Below are positions 41,783 through 50,528 of a DNA stretch of 64,000 nucleotides, one piece after another (the first letter of the stretch is position 1; the number at the start of each line of letters is the position of its first letter). The stretch covers positions 20,604 through 84,603 of the forward strand of contig CALJLD010000048.1 of assembly GCA_937982665.1 (NCBI GenBank), read 5' to 3'. The notes under the pieces are model-generated. The model did not search any database. It saw only the letters and a list, made by a program, of their open reading frames with translations, and was not told where the DNA came from. Made by a program: the position numbers and the translations under genes. Source of the stretch: an uncultured Planctomycetales bacterium. Lineage in GTDB: Bacteria > Planctomycetota > Planctomycetia > Pirellulales > S012-138.

Positions 41783-43663
41783 CAAATCGACATCGCTGGC
41801 AATGGCTTTTGGCGCAGTGTAGAAGCCGCTGCCGACGTAGATGTCCAGCCAGCCATCATTGTTGAGATCCGCGAACTGTCCTCCCCATGACCAGCCCGCC
41901 TTGGCGACTTGCATGCCCGGCGGCTCGACGCTGGAGACAAGTTCAAACTTGTCCGCCTCCCCTTTATGGAACAGCAGGTTGCCTTCGGCAGAGCGCACAA
42001 ATCTGGGATCAATCCCATCGACCTGAGCCGTGATTCGGCGTCCGGCTTTTGAATACATGTTGGAAACGTAGAGATCCTGCTTGCCGTCCAGGTCAAAGTC
42101 GCCGAAGCTCGCGCCCATCCCCAATCCCATCATGGCTTCGCCGCCGGCTTCGCGCGTGATTTCTACGAAGCCCTGCTCTCCATCATTGCGGAACAAGCAA
42201 TCCGGCGCGTAATCATTGGCCACGTACAAGTCGGGGTCGTCATCGTGATCATAATCTGCCCAGGTTGCTTGCAGTGACGTCCGCCAAAGCTCAACTTGCT
42301 CGCTCTCCGGGGCTTTTGCGAACTTGCCGTTCCCAACATTTCTCAACAGCAGATTCGGCGGACCCGACAGATCCAAGTATCGCGCGGAAAGGTCCGCGGT
42401 GCCGACCTTGTCCCACAATCGATCCACGACATCGCGCGGAAAAAACTCCATCGCGTCTTCTTTGGTCCGCAAGTCCACATCCGGAATGGCGTACGTACAC
42501 AGGTACACATCCAGCAAGCCATCACCGTTGTAGTCCGCAGCAGAGAGCGACGTCACGAAATACGGAAACTCCATGTCCGACTTGTTGACGAACTTGCCAT
42601 CTTCATTCGTCAAATATGTGCTGCGCTGTAGCGTCCGTCCCAGGAATGCATCCTGGTCGCCATCGTTGTCGAAGTCAGCGAAGATCGCACTTGTCGTCAC
42701 GCCAGGCAAATCCAAACCAACTTCGGCAGCCATCTCCACAAACGTGCCGTCTTGCTGGTTGTGGAAGAGCAAGTTCTTCTCCCAACGGCGCATGACGTAC
42801 AGATCGTCCCAGCCATCGTCGTCAAAATCGACAACCGACAATCCGGGATGCATGTTGTCCGCCCAGGCGCGAAAGTATTTGGCGTATTGCGGCGACAAAC
42901 GCACAGGCTTGCCTGTTTTGTATTGGTCGATCACGTGCTGTTCATGAACGGCGCTTTGGGCATCAGCCCGAACCTCAGCATCCGGGATGGCAAGCGCCAG
43001 CACATCCTCAAACATCAGCGCGTCACGATCTTCCGCTTCAAGCTTCGTTCCGCGCCACGCAGTAATCTTCCATTGAGGCTCGCCGTTCTCGCTGCGGTCA
43101 GCTTTGTTCCACGTCACGTCAAGGCTGCCATGAATCGACCGCCAGGCGCCGTTTGCGGTTCTCGCCAAGGCGTCAAAGCCCATCTCAGATTCAAAAACAC
43201 CATCGGCGGCAACCTCGCCGCGGACAAAATAGAACTTCGCATTCACAAAGTGGTCAACGGAACCAATGAGTTCGCGGCACAACGAGAGCTGCGAACGACT
43301 TGTGCTTGCCTGTGCAGCTGGCGAATCACCATCCGCCGGGAAAGGAACCACCGTTACGTTCTCGGCGAACAGATTGGTGCTGTGGTGGTCCGGAAGCACC
43401 AAATTCAGAACGCTCTCATTCAGTTTCTTCAGTTCCGGCGTCAGAGTCAGGATCAATTCCTCGGACTCTTTGACATGAGAGACGATACGATCTTCGTGCG
43501 AGGAATTGGCAAACCAGGAGATACCCCACCAAGTAGCGCCGGCAATCAACAACGTCGCCACGATCACTGTTGGTCGTCGCCAAAACGGCGCGGACGGTGT
43601 CGGGCGAGTTTTGGACACAGACTCCTTGGGAGTCGCGTCAGACTGCGAAGAAAAAAGCGACAT
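41780..43663 (-). CDS. Membrane-anchored FG-GAP/VCBS propeller protein (first part)
   Basis: ATG 43663 begins a cytoplasmic start and one membrane anchor (VIVATLLIAGATWWGISWF), then a periplasmic region. The second half has repeated calcium-binding FG-GAP/VCBS blades: VDFDDDGWDDLYVM, ADFDNDGDQDAFLG, ADYNGDGLLDVYLC, ADYDHDDDPDLYVAND, GDFDLDGKQDLYVSN, ADLNNDGWLDIYVGSG. It resembles CRTAC1/ASPIC-type planctomycete proteins, which continue into an ASPIC/UnbV domain. Here that continuation lies in the same frame just past a TGA (stop at 41780). As annotated, the chain would end abruptly within a blade. See the recoding feature. Confidence 0.85.
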   Translation of the reverse strand: MSLFSSQSDATPKESVSKTRPTPSAPFWRRPTVIVATLLIAGATWWGISWFANSSHEDRIVSHVKESEELILTLTPELKKLNESVLNLVLPDHHSTNLFAENVTVVPFPADGDSPAAQASTSRSQLSLCRELIGSVDHFVNAKFYFVRGEVAADGVFESEMGFDALARTANGAWRSIHGSLDVTWNKADRSENGEPQWKITAWRGTKLEAEDRDALMFEDVLALAIPDAEVRADAQSAVHEQHVIDQYKTGKPVRLSPQYAKYFRAWADNMHPGLSVVDFDDDGWDDLYVMRRWEKNLLFHNQQDGTFVEMAAEVGLDLPGVTTSAIFADFDNDGDQDAFLGRTLQRSTYLTNEDGKFVNKSDMEFPYFVTSLSAADYNGDGLLDVYLCTYAIPDVDLRTKEDAMEFFPRDVVDRLWDKVGTADLSARYLDLSGPPNLLLRNVGNGKFAKAPESEQVELWRTSLQATWADYDHDDDPDLYVANDYAPDCLFRNDGEQGFVEITREAGGEAMMGLGMGASFGDFDLDGKQDLYVSNMYSKAGRRITAQVDGIDPRFVRSAEGNLLFHKGEADKFELVSSVEPPGMQVAKAGWSWGGQFADLNNDGWLDIYVGSGFYTAPKAIASDVDL

Positions 43664-43939
43664 GGTGCTGGATCCGCGAACGTGGTTCGAAAAACGCGGA
43701 GATCGCCGTGGCTGGGCACGAAGCCGAGCCGAAAAGCACCACCCCCAATGCAGAGGGGTAGTCAAATCATAATAGCGAAAATTATCCAATTCGCCACAGA
43801 TTTCTCCTGACAGCGGCAGAGAGTCACTGCTGAGTGCTGACGACTCTGATAGATGAGTGGCGCATTTGCCTGCGCGATGCGAATGATCGCTGTTGCAAAT
43901 CCGGCGTCAGTCGTTGCCTGACTAGAATCGCCTCAATGC

Positions 43940-45199
43940 TTAGTCTGCTGCCGCAGCGGCTTCTTGCGGCGCTTCGGCCACCTCATAGCCCCAGGGCCTG
44001 AAGATTGGGCCCCACTTTTCGCTGATCGTGCGGCGAATGGACTCGGAGAGTTCGTACTGATTGGCTTTGTAGTCTCGCAGTCCGGCCAGGTATTGTTCCA
44101 GACGCGGTTTCACATCGGCAAAGCCACCCAAGTTGAGAGCCGCATACGAGTCTTCCAGTGTTCGCAACGGCTCGGTCGCCAGGTCTTCGTAGTGAACCTG
44201 GTGGAATTGTCCAGCTGGTAACTGGGCTTGCGCCTCGTCAAAGCCGGTGTACATCTCAATCAGCGTGCGAAAAACGTAATCTTCCAGCCCCTCGAAGTTC
44301 GGCTTCTCCATTCCATGAACGGTATAGACCTTGCGCCACAAGTTAACGGTTGACGCAAACAGCGTATGCGGATCGCGAACGATGTGCAGGAACTTTGCGC
44401 CGGGGAACATCTCGGCGAGCAGTTCCACACGTGCCGTATGAGTCGGCGATTTGAAGATGATTGGCTTGCCGCCGTAACGGTATGTCAAACGACGCAGCAG
44501 CTTGCCAAAGACAGTTTTCCATTTCTGGCGTGCCGCGGGCCCCACCTCCTTCATCCGCAGATATTTCTCACACTGCGGGCGGTTGGGATAGGCCATCGAC
44601 CAATAAGGCGATTTCAGTCCCAGCGCCACCAGCGCGAACTCGTCTTCCTGTGGTCGATCAAAGCCAACAGCCATGTTGTCCATGGGTCGCTTTTCGGGCA
44701 GCATCCACGGAAACATTTTGGGAAAGAGCCGCTCCGTCAGCAGGAAATGCTGCGGGGCAAAACATTGGTAGGTTGTGGGATAGGCAAAACGTTCGTCGAG
44801 CGACAGCAGGTCGTGCAGGTGCGTGGTTCCGGATCGCCAATGCCCAATGATGAAGATGGGATCATCGGTTATGGGAGTTTTCGCGACACGCGCGCCATGC
44901 GTTATGGCCTGGACCAGACCCAAGAACGAATTGAAAGCCGTCAATCCGGCGATTGAGACGACCGTGGCCCAACGATGCGGTGACGCGCGGAAGCCGTTGG
45001 CGGCAAACATTCGCCACCACGCGCTTGCATTCATCGAGTGCCACAAACGGGGGTGGTACCATTTGTCACCGCCACCGGTGGCTCGCTTGGATTTGACGTT
45101 GGCTTCAGACACGGAACATGCACGCTGGAGGGCAATCCACAATTCACGCGTGACAGCACGCGAATCATGCAGAATGACCCGTGCCTGGCTTTTCTTCAA
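43940..45199 (-). CDS. PAPS-dependent sulfotransferase
   Basis: The product has up to 419 residues. The 5'-phosphosulfate-binding loop is FIIGHWRSGTTHLHDLLSLD near residue 118, and the 3'-phosphate motif is LHIVRDPHTLFASTVNLWRK. KSPTHTAR supplies further cofactor contacts. The N-terminal start is uncertain: the frame opens at TTG 45199, but the family-like part begins at DKWYHPRLWHSM, so the true start may be a later codon before it. It would sulfate a carbohydrate or similar acceptor. The long C-terminal region (~90 residues beyond the core) ends in Ala/Glu repeats. Confidence 0.88.
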   Translation of the reverse strand: MKKSQARVILHDSRAVTRELWIALQRACSVSEANVKSKRATGGGDKWYHPRLWHSMNASAWWRMFAANGFRASPHRWATVVSIAGLTAFNSFLGLVQAITHGARVAKTPITDDPIFIIGHWRSGTTHLHDLLSLDERFAYPTTYQCFAPQHFLLTERLFPKMFPWMLPEKRPMDNMAVGFDRPQEDEFALVALGLKSPYWSMAYPNRPQCEKYLRMKEVGPAARQKWKTVFGKLLRRLTYRYGGKPIIFKSPTHTARVELLAEMFPGAKFLHIVRDPHTLFASTVNLWRKVYTVHGMEKPNFEGLEDYVFRTLIEMYTGFDEAQAQLPAGQFHQVHYEDLATEPLRTLEDSYAALNLGGFADVKPRLEQYLAGLRDYKANQYELSESIRRTISEKWGPIFRPWGYEVAEAPQEAAAAAD

Positions 45200-45593
45200 G
45201 GCGGCCTGACCGGAAACCGAACATTTTGCGGGGACTCCGGCATCCAGCGTTGAAATCCGTGGACATCGGGAGCGGCTTTGAGCATCTGCAACGACCGGCC
45301 AGAATCACGGGCGGTGAATTCACTCTTTTTGGACTAAGCCCTTTCGCCGCTAGCAGGCCGGAATTCGCGGCAAAAGCGCCATACGCGTCAAAACGCTTGC
45401 ATGGTAAAGTGAAGCCGGTAGCGGAGTTCTCTTGAGCGATCGGCCCGGCTGGCCGTTGCCGCCTGCCAGGGCGAGGAACCACTCCGGCAGTGCTTGGCGC
45501 AAGACCACCCCTGTTCATGGGTTTCTGCGCGCTTGACCTTGGCACATGAGCAGGTGCCATGAATGTGTATCACGTTTTTTTGCGGAGTTTCCC
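45200..45593. other. Divergent intergenic region upstream of typA
   Basis: It holds the promoters of typA and of the sulfotransferase. Open frames inside have no support. TGGCAC...GTGCCA at 45540-45559 is a short inverted repeat; the second part does not fit the -12 TTGC of a sigma-54 promoter. Confidence 0.4.
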
Positions 45594-47453
45594 TTGTCTG
45601 TCGTTAGTGCATCCGATTTGAAAACTTCAGGTGAACTTGTCCGCCGGCATGACCTGCGGAATGTGGCCATCATCGCGCACGTTGATCATGGCAAGACAAC
45701 TTTGGTGGACTGCCTGTTGCGACAAAGCGGGCAATTCCGTGCCAGCCAGGTTTCCGGCGATTGCATTCTCGACTCGAACGACCTGGAGCGGGAACGCGGC
45801 ATTACAATCTTGGCCAAGAACATCGCGCTCCCGTACGCCGGCGTGAAGATCAACTTGATTGATACGCCGGGGCACGCGGATTTTGGCGGCGAGGTTGAGC
45901 GCGTGCTGCGGATGGCTGATGGTGCTTTGGTGTTGGTCGATGCGCATGAAGGCCCAATGCCACAGACGCGATACGTACTTTCCAAGGCTTTGGAAGTTGG
46001 GCTCAAGCCGGTGGTTGTGATCAACAAGATTGACAAGCCCGATGCCCGCCCGGTGGAAGTGCTGGATGAAGTCTTGGAATTGTTCCTGGACTTGGGTGCG
46101 GAAGATTTGATCGATGACTTCCCGCACATCTTTGCCTCCAGCAAGTTGGGTGTCGCGACAGCTGATCCGGTCCAACCGGGCGAGTCGATGAAGCCGCTTT
46201 TGGACTTAATGCTGGAGGCGATCCCCGGCCCACAGATTCAAGTCGATGCGCCGCTGCAGATCCTGATCAATACATTGGACTGGTCTGACTACACCGGCCG
46301 AATTGGCGTCGGCCGTATTTATTCCGGCTCGGTCAAGCCGGGACAACAGGTCGCCGTGCTCCAGGCGAACGAGCGATCGCACACGGCGAAGATCGCCGAA
46401 GTGCATCTGTTCGACAAGCTTGGCCGCGTGCAGGTGGAAGAGGCAACCGCCGGCGATATCGTCGCTCTGGTCGGCTTGGACAATGTTTGCATTGGTGACA
46501 CAGTCAGCCATGTGGAACATCGTCGCCCGCTGCCGCGTGTGGAGGTGGATGAGCCAACTTTGCAGATGGTGTTTGGCGTTAACAACTCGCCGCTGGCCGG
46601 TCGGGAAGGCAAGTTTGTCACCACGCGGCACATTGCCGCCCGTTTGCAGAAGGAACTGGAACGCAACGTGGCGCTGCGCGTGGAGCCATTGGCCGGCACC
46701 GATTCTTACCAGGTTTCCGGCCGTGGCGTGCTGCACCTGGCCGTGCTGATTGAAACGATGCGCCGCGAAGGCTTCGAGCTTTCGATCGGCAAGCCACAGG
46801 TGGTCATGCGGACGAACAATCGTGTGCTTGAGGAGCCCTACGAATCCCTGGTTGTGGAAGTTCCGCAAGACAAAATGGGCCCCGTCATGGAGTTGGTCGG
46901 CGCCCGACGCGGTCAGTCCACACGGATGTCGCATCATCAAGAATACGTGTACCTGGAGTTTTCCATTCCCGCGCGAGGCCTGATCGGCTTGCGAACGCGA
47001 TTGCTCAACGCCACGCAAGGGACGGCCATCGTGCATCATCGTTTCGAGAAGTATCGCCCTGTTGAAGGTGACGTCCCTGGCCGACCAAATGGAGTGTTGG
47101 TCTCCATGGTCAGCGGCAAGGCGGTCGCCTTCGGGTTGGATGGCCTGCAGGATCGGGCGGAGATGTTTGTCGGCCCCGGTGACGTGGTCTACGAAGGCAT
47201 GATCGTTGGTGAGAACAGCCGGACGGGCGATATGTCGGTCAACCCAACGAAAGAGAAGAAGCTGACCAACATCCGCGCCGCAGGCAGCGACCGCAACATC
47301 CTGCTCAAGCCGCCGCGCGATCTCTCGTTGGAGATGGCCCTGGAGTACATCGAAGACGACGAACTGGTTGAGGTCACGCCCACGCAAATTCGCCTGCGGA
47401 AGAAGCTGTTGAGCGAAGTGGAGCGCAAGCGCGCGGCACGGCGAGAGAAGTAA
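45594..47453 (+). CDS. typA: TypA/BipA ribosome-associated GTPase
   Basis: The start is TTG 45594, six bases after GGAG; the longer in-frame ATG at 45546 has no site. The 619-residue protein has G1 AHVDHGKTTL, G2 GITI, G3 DTPGHADFG, G4 NKIDKPDAR and G5 ASSKLG, then EF-G-like domains II, III and V and the BipA-specific C-terminal domain (GLRTRLLNATQGTAI, TNIRAAGSDRN). It binds the ribosome, aiding growth and assembly under cold or other stress. All GTPase motifs are intact. Confidence 0.95.
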   Translation: MSVVSASDLKTSGELVRRHDLRNVAIIAHVDHGKTTLVDCLLRQSGQFRASQVSGDCILDSNDLERERGITILAKNIALPYAGVKINLIDTPGHADFGGEVERVLRMADGALVLVDAHEGPMPQTRYVLSKALEVGLKPVVVINKIDKPDARPVEVLDEVLELFLDLGAEDLIDDFPHIFASSKLGVATADPVQPGESMKPLLDLMLEAIPGPQIQVDAPLQILINTLDWSDYTGRIGVGRIYSGSVKPGQQVAVLQANERSHTAKIAEVHLFDKLGRVQVEEATAGDIVALVGLDNVCIGDTVSHVEHRRPLPRVEVDEPTLQMVFGVNNSPLAGREGKFVTTRHIAARLQKELERNVALRVEPLAGTDSYQVSGRGVLHLAVLIETMRREGFELSIGKPQVVMRTNNRVLEEPYESLVVEVPQDKMGPVMELVGARRGQSTRMSHHQEYVYLEFSIPARGLIGLRTRLLNATQGTAIVHHRFEKYRPVEGDVPGRPNGVLVSMVSGKAVAFGLDGLQDRAEMFVGPGDVVYEGMIVGENSRTGDMSVNPTKEKKLTNIRAAGSDRNILLKPPRDLSLEMALEYIEDDELVEVTPTQIRLRKKLLSEVERKRAARREK

Positions 47454-47479
47454 CACTGCCGCGAGCGAAAGTGATCGCC

Positions 47480-48391
47480 ATGGATCAACCACGCAATCCG
47501 CAAGGCCCCAGGACAGCGTCTCCGCTTGATTACCTGATGATTGTCTTGGCTGGCGGCCTTTATGCAGCTGCGCTCAAGTACTTTGTGCTGCCAACCAAGG
47601 TGATCCTCACCGGCACAGAAGGAGTTGCCGCCGCACTCTCCTACTACTTTGACAGCGAGTGGTTGTTCATCGGGCTCTATCTCCTGTTTCAATCGCTGTT
47701 GTTGGTTTTTGCCTTCTTGCGAATTTCACGGCGGTTCGCACTGCGCACTCTGTTGGTGGTGGTGATTGTCGTCATCGGCCTCGCCCTGCTCCCAGAAGCT
47801 CGGTTTGCCCAACCGGAGCCGCAGAACGAGCGGATAATTCTTGTCCTTTTCGGTGGGTTGTTAGCCGGCGCCGCCAAGGCACTCGCTTTCCGCTCGCGCG
47901 GTTCCACAGGTGACGAGGATATTCTCGGGGCTTATCTGGCCGTCAAGTATCTCAAGCCCGTTGGTTACATCGCAATCCTGGCAGCCGTTGTCTCAACGGC
48001 CTTTGGGTTGCTCATGAACTTGCTGAAGAACGGTGAGTTTGAAGCGATGGTCAACACGTTGATGTACACGTGCATCTACATCTTTGCCAGTGCGGAAACG
48101 CTGAACAACTTGTACCGCAAGTTCAAACTGACTTTGCTTTCAATCGTGACCGCAAGAGCCGAGCACGTGGGACAGTCGATTAAGAATGCTTCCGAGCATC
48201 GCACCTACTTCCGTCAGGAAGGCATGGGTGGACATTCCGGCCAGCAGTTTTCCGTTGTCCTGACAATCATCACGCGCGAAGAATTGCCTGAGATTGTGGC
48301 CGCGGTTAAAGAAGCGGATCCGGATTGCTTCTATTACCATCAAGATGTCGCAGGCATTTCCAACAGGTATTACATTGAACCTATCGGCTGA
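47480..48391 (+). CDS. YitT-family membrane protein (DUF161 + DUF2179)
   Basis: ATG 47480 is used; an upstream GTG at 47471 is possible. The 303-residue product has about six hydrophobic segments in the first ~210 residues (MIVLAGGLYAAALKYFVL..., LILVLFGGLLAGAAKALAF-like region with the GSTGDEDIL loop typical of YitT). A soluble DUF2179 end of ~80 residues follows (QFSVVLTIITREELPEIVAAV). It starts 27 bases after typA. The transported substrate is unknown. Confidence 0.88.
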   Translation: MDQPRNPQGPRTASPLDYLMIVLAGGLYAAALKYFVLPTKVILTGTEGVAAALSYYFDSEWLFIGLYLLFQSLLLVFAFLRISRRFALRTLLVVVIVVIGLALLPEARFAQPEPQNERIILVLFGGLLAGAAKALAFRSRGSTGDEDILGAYLAVKYLKPVGYIAILAAVVSTAFGLLMNLLKNGEFEAMVNTLMYTCIYIFASAETLNNLYRKFKLTLLSIVTARAEHVGQSIKNASEHRTYFRQEGMGGHSGQQFSVVLTIITREELPEIVAAVKEADPDCFYYHQDVAGISNRYYIEPIG

Positions 48392-48447
48392 TCTCCGCCG
48401 CCGACCGGCTTGCTTGAAACGCGCTAGGAAAATGACAAAGAGATCGG

Positions 48448-49494
48448 ATGCCTACGCCTGATCCACTCGCCCGTTACGTTCGCCAGATGCAATTCGCGCC
48501 GCTGGGGCGCGAAGGCCAGGAGCGGATTGCGCAGTCGCGGGTATTCTTGTGTGGCTGCGGCGCGCTGGGGACCGTGTTAGCCAACACGCTTGTTCGCGCC
48601 GGCGTGGGGTTTCTGCGAATTGTCGATCGTGATTTCATCGAACCGAACAACCTGCAGCGGCAGGTCCTGTTCGATGAAGAAGACATCGCCGCGTCGCTTC
48701 CTAAGTCCATCGCGGCGGCCAATAAGCTGCGGAAGATTAATTCGACGGTAGAAATTGAAGCGGAAGTTGCTGATGTCGATCCCACGAACATCGAAGGATA
48801 CGCGGCCGACGCCGACCTGATTCTCGATGGCACGGACAACTTTGAGACGCGTTTCCTTATCAACGATCTTGCCCTGAAGCACAAACTGCCGTGGGTCTAT
48901 GGCGGATGTCTCGGAGCGGAAGGACAATCGCTGACTATCATCCCTGGCGAGACGCCATGTCTGCGGTGCCTGATTGCGGAGCCTCCCCCGCCGGGCGAAT
49001 CGCCCACGTGCGATACTGCCGGGATTCTTGGGCCAATCATCAATGTCGTTGCCAGCATCCAAGCATGCGAAGCCCTGAAGATTTTGTCCGGACATTCGGA
49101 GGCCATCAGCCGCCAGTGGACCATTATCAACTTGTGGGACAACTCGGTACGACAGATTGATGTCAGCGGGCTGCGCGATTCAAGCGATTGCCCCGCATGT
49201 CACCACGGCGAATATGCCTGGTTGAACGGCGAACGAACGAGCCGGTCAGCAGTCCTTTGTGGACGGAACGCCGTGCAAGTTTCGCCGTCGCCCGAGGCGA
49301 ATTCCCAACTCGACCTGGAGTTGCTGCAAAAGAAGCTCGCGCCGCTGGGCGAGACTTCCCGCAACGCCTTCTTGCTGCGAGCGAACATAGAACCGTACAC
49401 GTTGACCATCTTCCCGGACGGTCGGGCCATCATCACGGGGACGGATGAAGTGAACATTGCCAAGACGGTGTACGCAAAATACGTGGGAGCCTAA
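48448..49494 (+). CDS. ThiF/MoeB-type E1-like adenylyltransferase
   Basis: The 348-residue product adenylates the C-terminus of a ubiquitin-like sulfur carrier (ThiS or MoaD). Features include the ATP-binding VFLCGCGALGTVLANTL, RxxR-like NNLQRQVLFDEEDI, GTDNFETRFLINDLAL and two zinc CxxC motifs (CLRC; CPAC). The last ~80 residues (from RNAVQVSPSPEA to AKYVGA) form an extra small domain found on some ThiF/MoeB proteins. Whether it serves thiamine or molybdopterin cannot be told. The start lies within 60 bases after the YitT gene. Confidence 0.9.
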   Translation: MPTPDPLARYVRQMQFAPLGREGQERIAQSRVFLCGCGALGTVLANTLVRAGVGFLRIVDRDFIEPNNLQRQVLFDEEDIAASLPKSIAAANKLRKINSTVEIEAEVADVDPTNIEGYAADADLILDGTDNFETRFLINDLALKHKLPWVYGGCLGAEGQSLTIIPGETPCLRCLIAEPPPPGESPTCDTAGILGPIINVVASIQACEALKILSGHSEAISRQWTIINLWDNSVRQIDVSGLRDSSDCPACHHGEYAWLNGERTSRSAVLCGRNAVQVSPSPEANSQLDLELLQKKLAPLGETSRNAFLLRANIEPYTLTIFPDGRAIITGTDEVNIAKTVYAKYVGA

Positions 49495-49553
49495 TAGTCC
49501 GTGGGAGCCTCGTGGTCTGTCATTCGGTAACATGCAGGCAGCATCCTTCCGTC

Positions 49554-49573
49554 ATTCCCGCGAAGGCGGGAAT
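49554..49573. repeat. REP-like hairpin ATTCCCGC-GAAG-GCGGGAAT
   Basis: An 8-bp perfect stem closes a GAAG loop, followed by CCAG. The sequence around it resembles dispersed extragenic repeats known from many bacterial genomes. Just before it, GTGGGAGCCT occurs twice (49485 and 49501). Confidence 0.6.
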
Positions 49574-49725
49574 CCAGTCGATGCAAAGTTACATCGCCCG
49601 CATACCAAAGACGAACGACAATCAGCGTTTGCCTCCTCGATGTGCTCGACGGCATTCCCGCCAACGAAGAAGGACGACAGCTCATACGCGGACACATTCT
49701 CTGTCGCAGATTTACAATTCAACAC

Positions 49726-50391
49726 ATGACTCAGCCTAACTTCATTCCTCTTGAATTCACTTCGCGTACCGATGACGAGATGTCGCAACGCGCAGCGGAT
49801 TACTACCGCTTGTTGAACGCGCGTCGCACGGTGCGAGAGTTTTCTGATCGCGTTCCGCCGCGCGATGTGATTGAGAATTGCCTGATGAGCGCCGGGACGG
49901 CTCCCAGCGGCGCGAACCTGCAGCCGTGGCATTTTGCGGTTGTTTCCGATCCGAGCATCAAGAAGCAGATACGCGATGCGGCCGAAGCCGAAGAGCGCGA
50001 GTTCTATGAGCGGCTCGCGCCGCAGGAATGGCTGGATGCGCTGGCGCCCTTGGGCACGGACAGTAACAAACCGTTCCTGGAGACAGCGCCCTATCTCATT
50101 GCGATTTTTTCACAGCGGTTTGGCGTGCTTCCCGATGGCCGCAACGTGAAACATTATTATGCGGTTGAATCCGTCGGCATCGCCGCAGGCATGTTGATCT
50201 CCGCAATTCATAACGCCGGGCTGGCCTCACTGACGCACACCCCAAGCCCCATGGGCTTTCTCAACGAAATCCTCGGTCGCCCCACGAACGAGCGGCCGTT
50301 CTTGTTGTTGGTCGTCGGCTATCCGGCGGACGACGCCCAAGTGCCGGACATCAGCCGCAAGGCGCTGGCGAAAATCGCCAGTTTCCATTAG
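49726..50391 (+). CDS. Iodotyrosine-deiodinase-like nitroreductase
   Basis: ATG 49726 (MTQPNFIPLEF) is preferred over frame extensions upstream. The 221-residue protein has the FMN nitroreductase fold. The segment RRTVREFSDRVPP, then AGTAPSGANLQPWHF (FMN contact), matches iodotyrosine deiodinase (IYD). The IYD substrate triad is present: Glu and Tyr in EEREFY and Lys in SNKPFLETAP. The end GRPTNERPFLLLVVGYPADDAQVPD is close to the animal enzyme. IYD reductively removes halogen from iodotyrosine. The natural halo-phenol in this organism is unknown. Confidence 0.88.
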   Translation: MTQPNFIPLEFTSRTDDEMSQRAADYYRLLNARRTVREFSDRVPPRDVIENCLMSAGTAPSGANLQPWHFAVVSDPSIKKQIRDAAEAEEREFYERLAPQEWLDALAPLGTDSNKPFLETAPYLIAIFSQRFGVLPDGRNVKHYYAVESVGIAAGMLISAIHNAGLASLTHTPSPMGFLNEILGRPTNERPFLLLVVGYPADDAQVPDISRKALAKIASFH

Positions 50392-50528
50392 CTGCGCGAA
50401 GCATTGAGGCAAAGTAGTTAGGTTCTTTGCTCCGGACGCATCCGGCTGTCAGAATGGGAGCAGCCAACTTGAGCAACAGCAACGTTGCCGGCAACTTCGC
50501 GTCCGAATCATTCTAACAAGAGCAGGTC

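Noticed and set aside
45538..45560. Sigma-54 promoter before typA
   Set aside because: TGGCAC is present but the -12 TTGC element is not at the right spacing.
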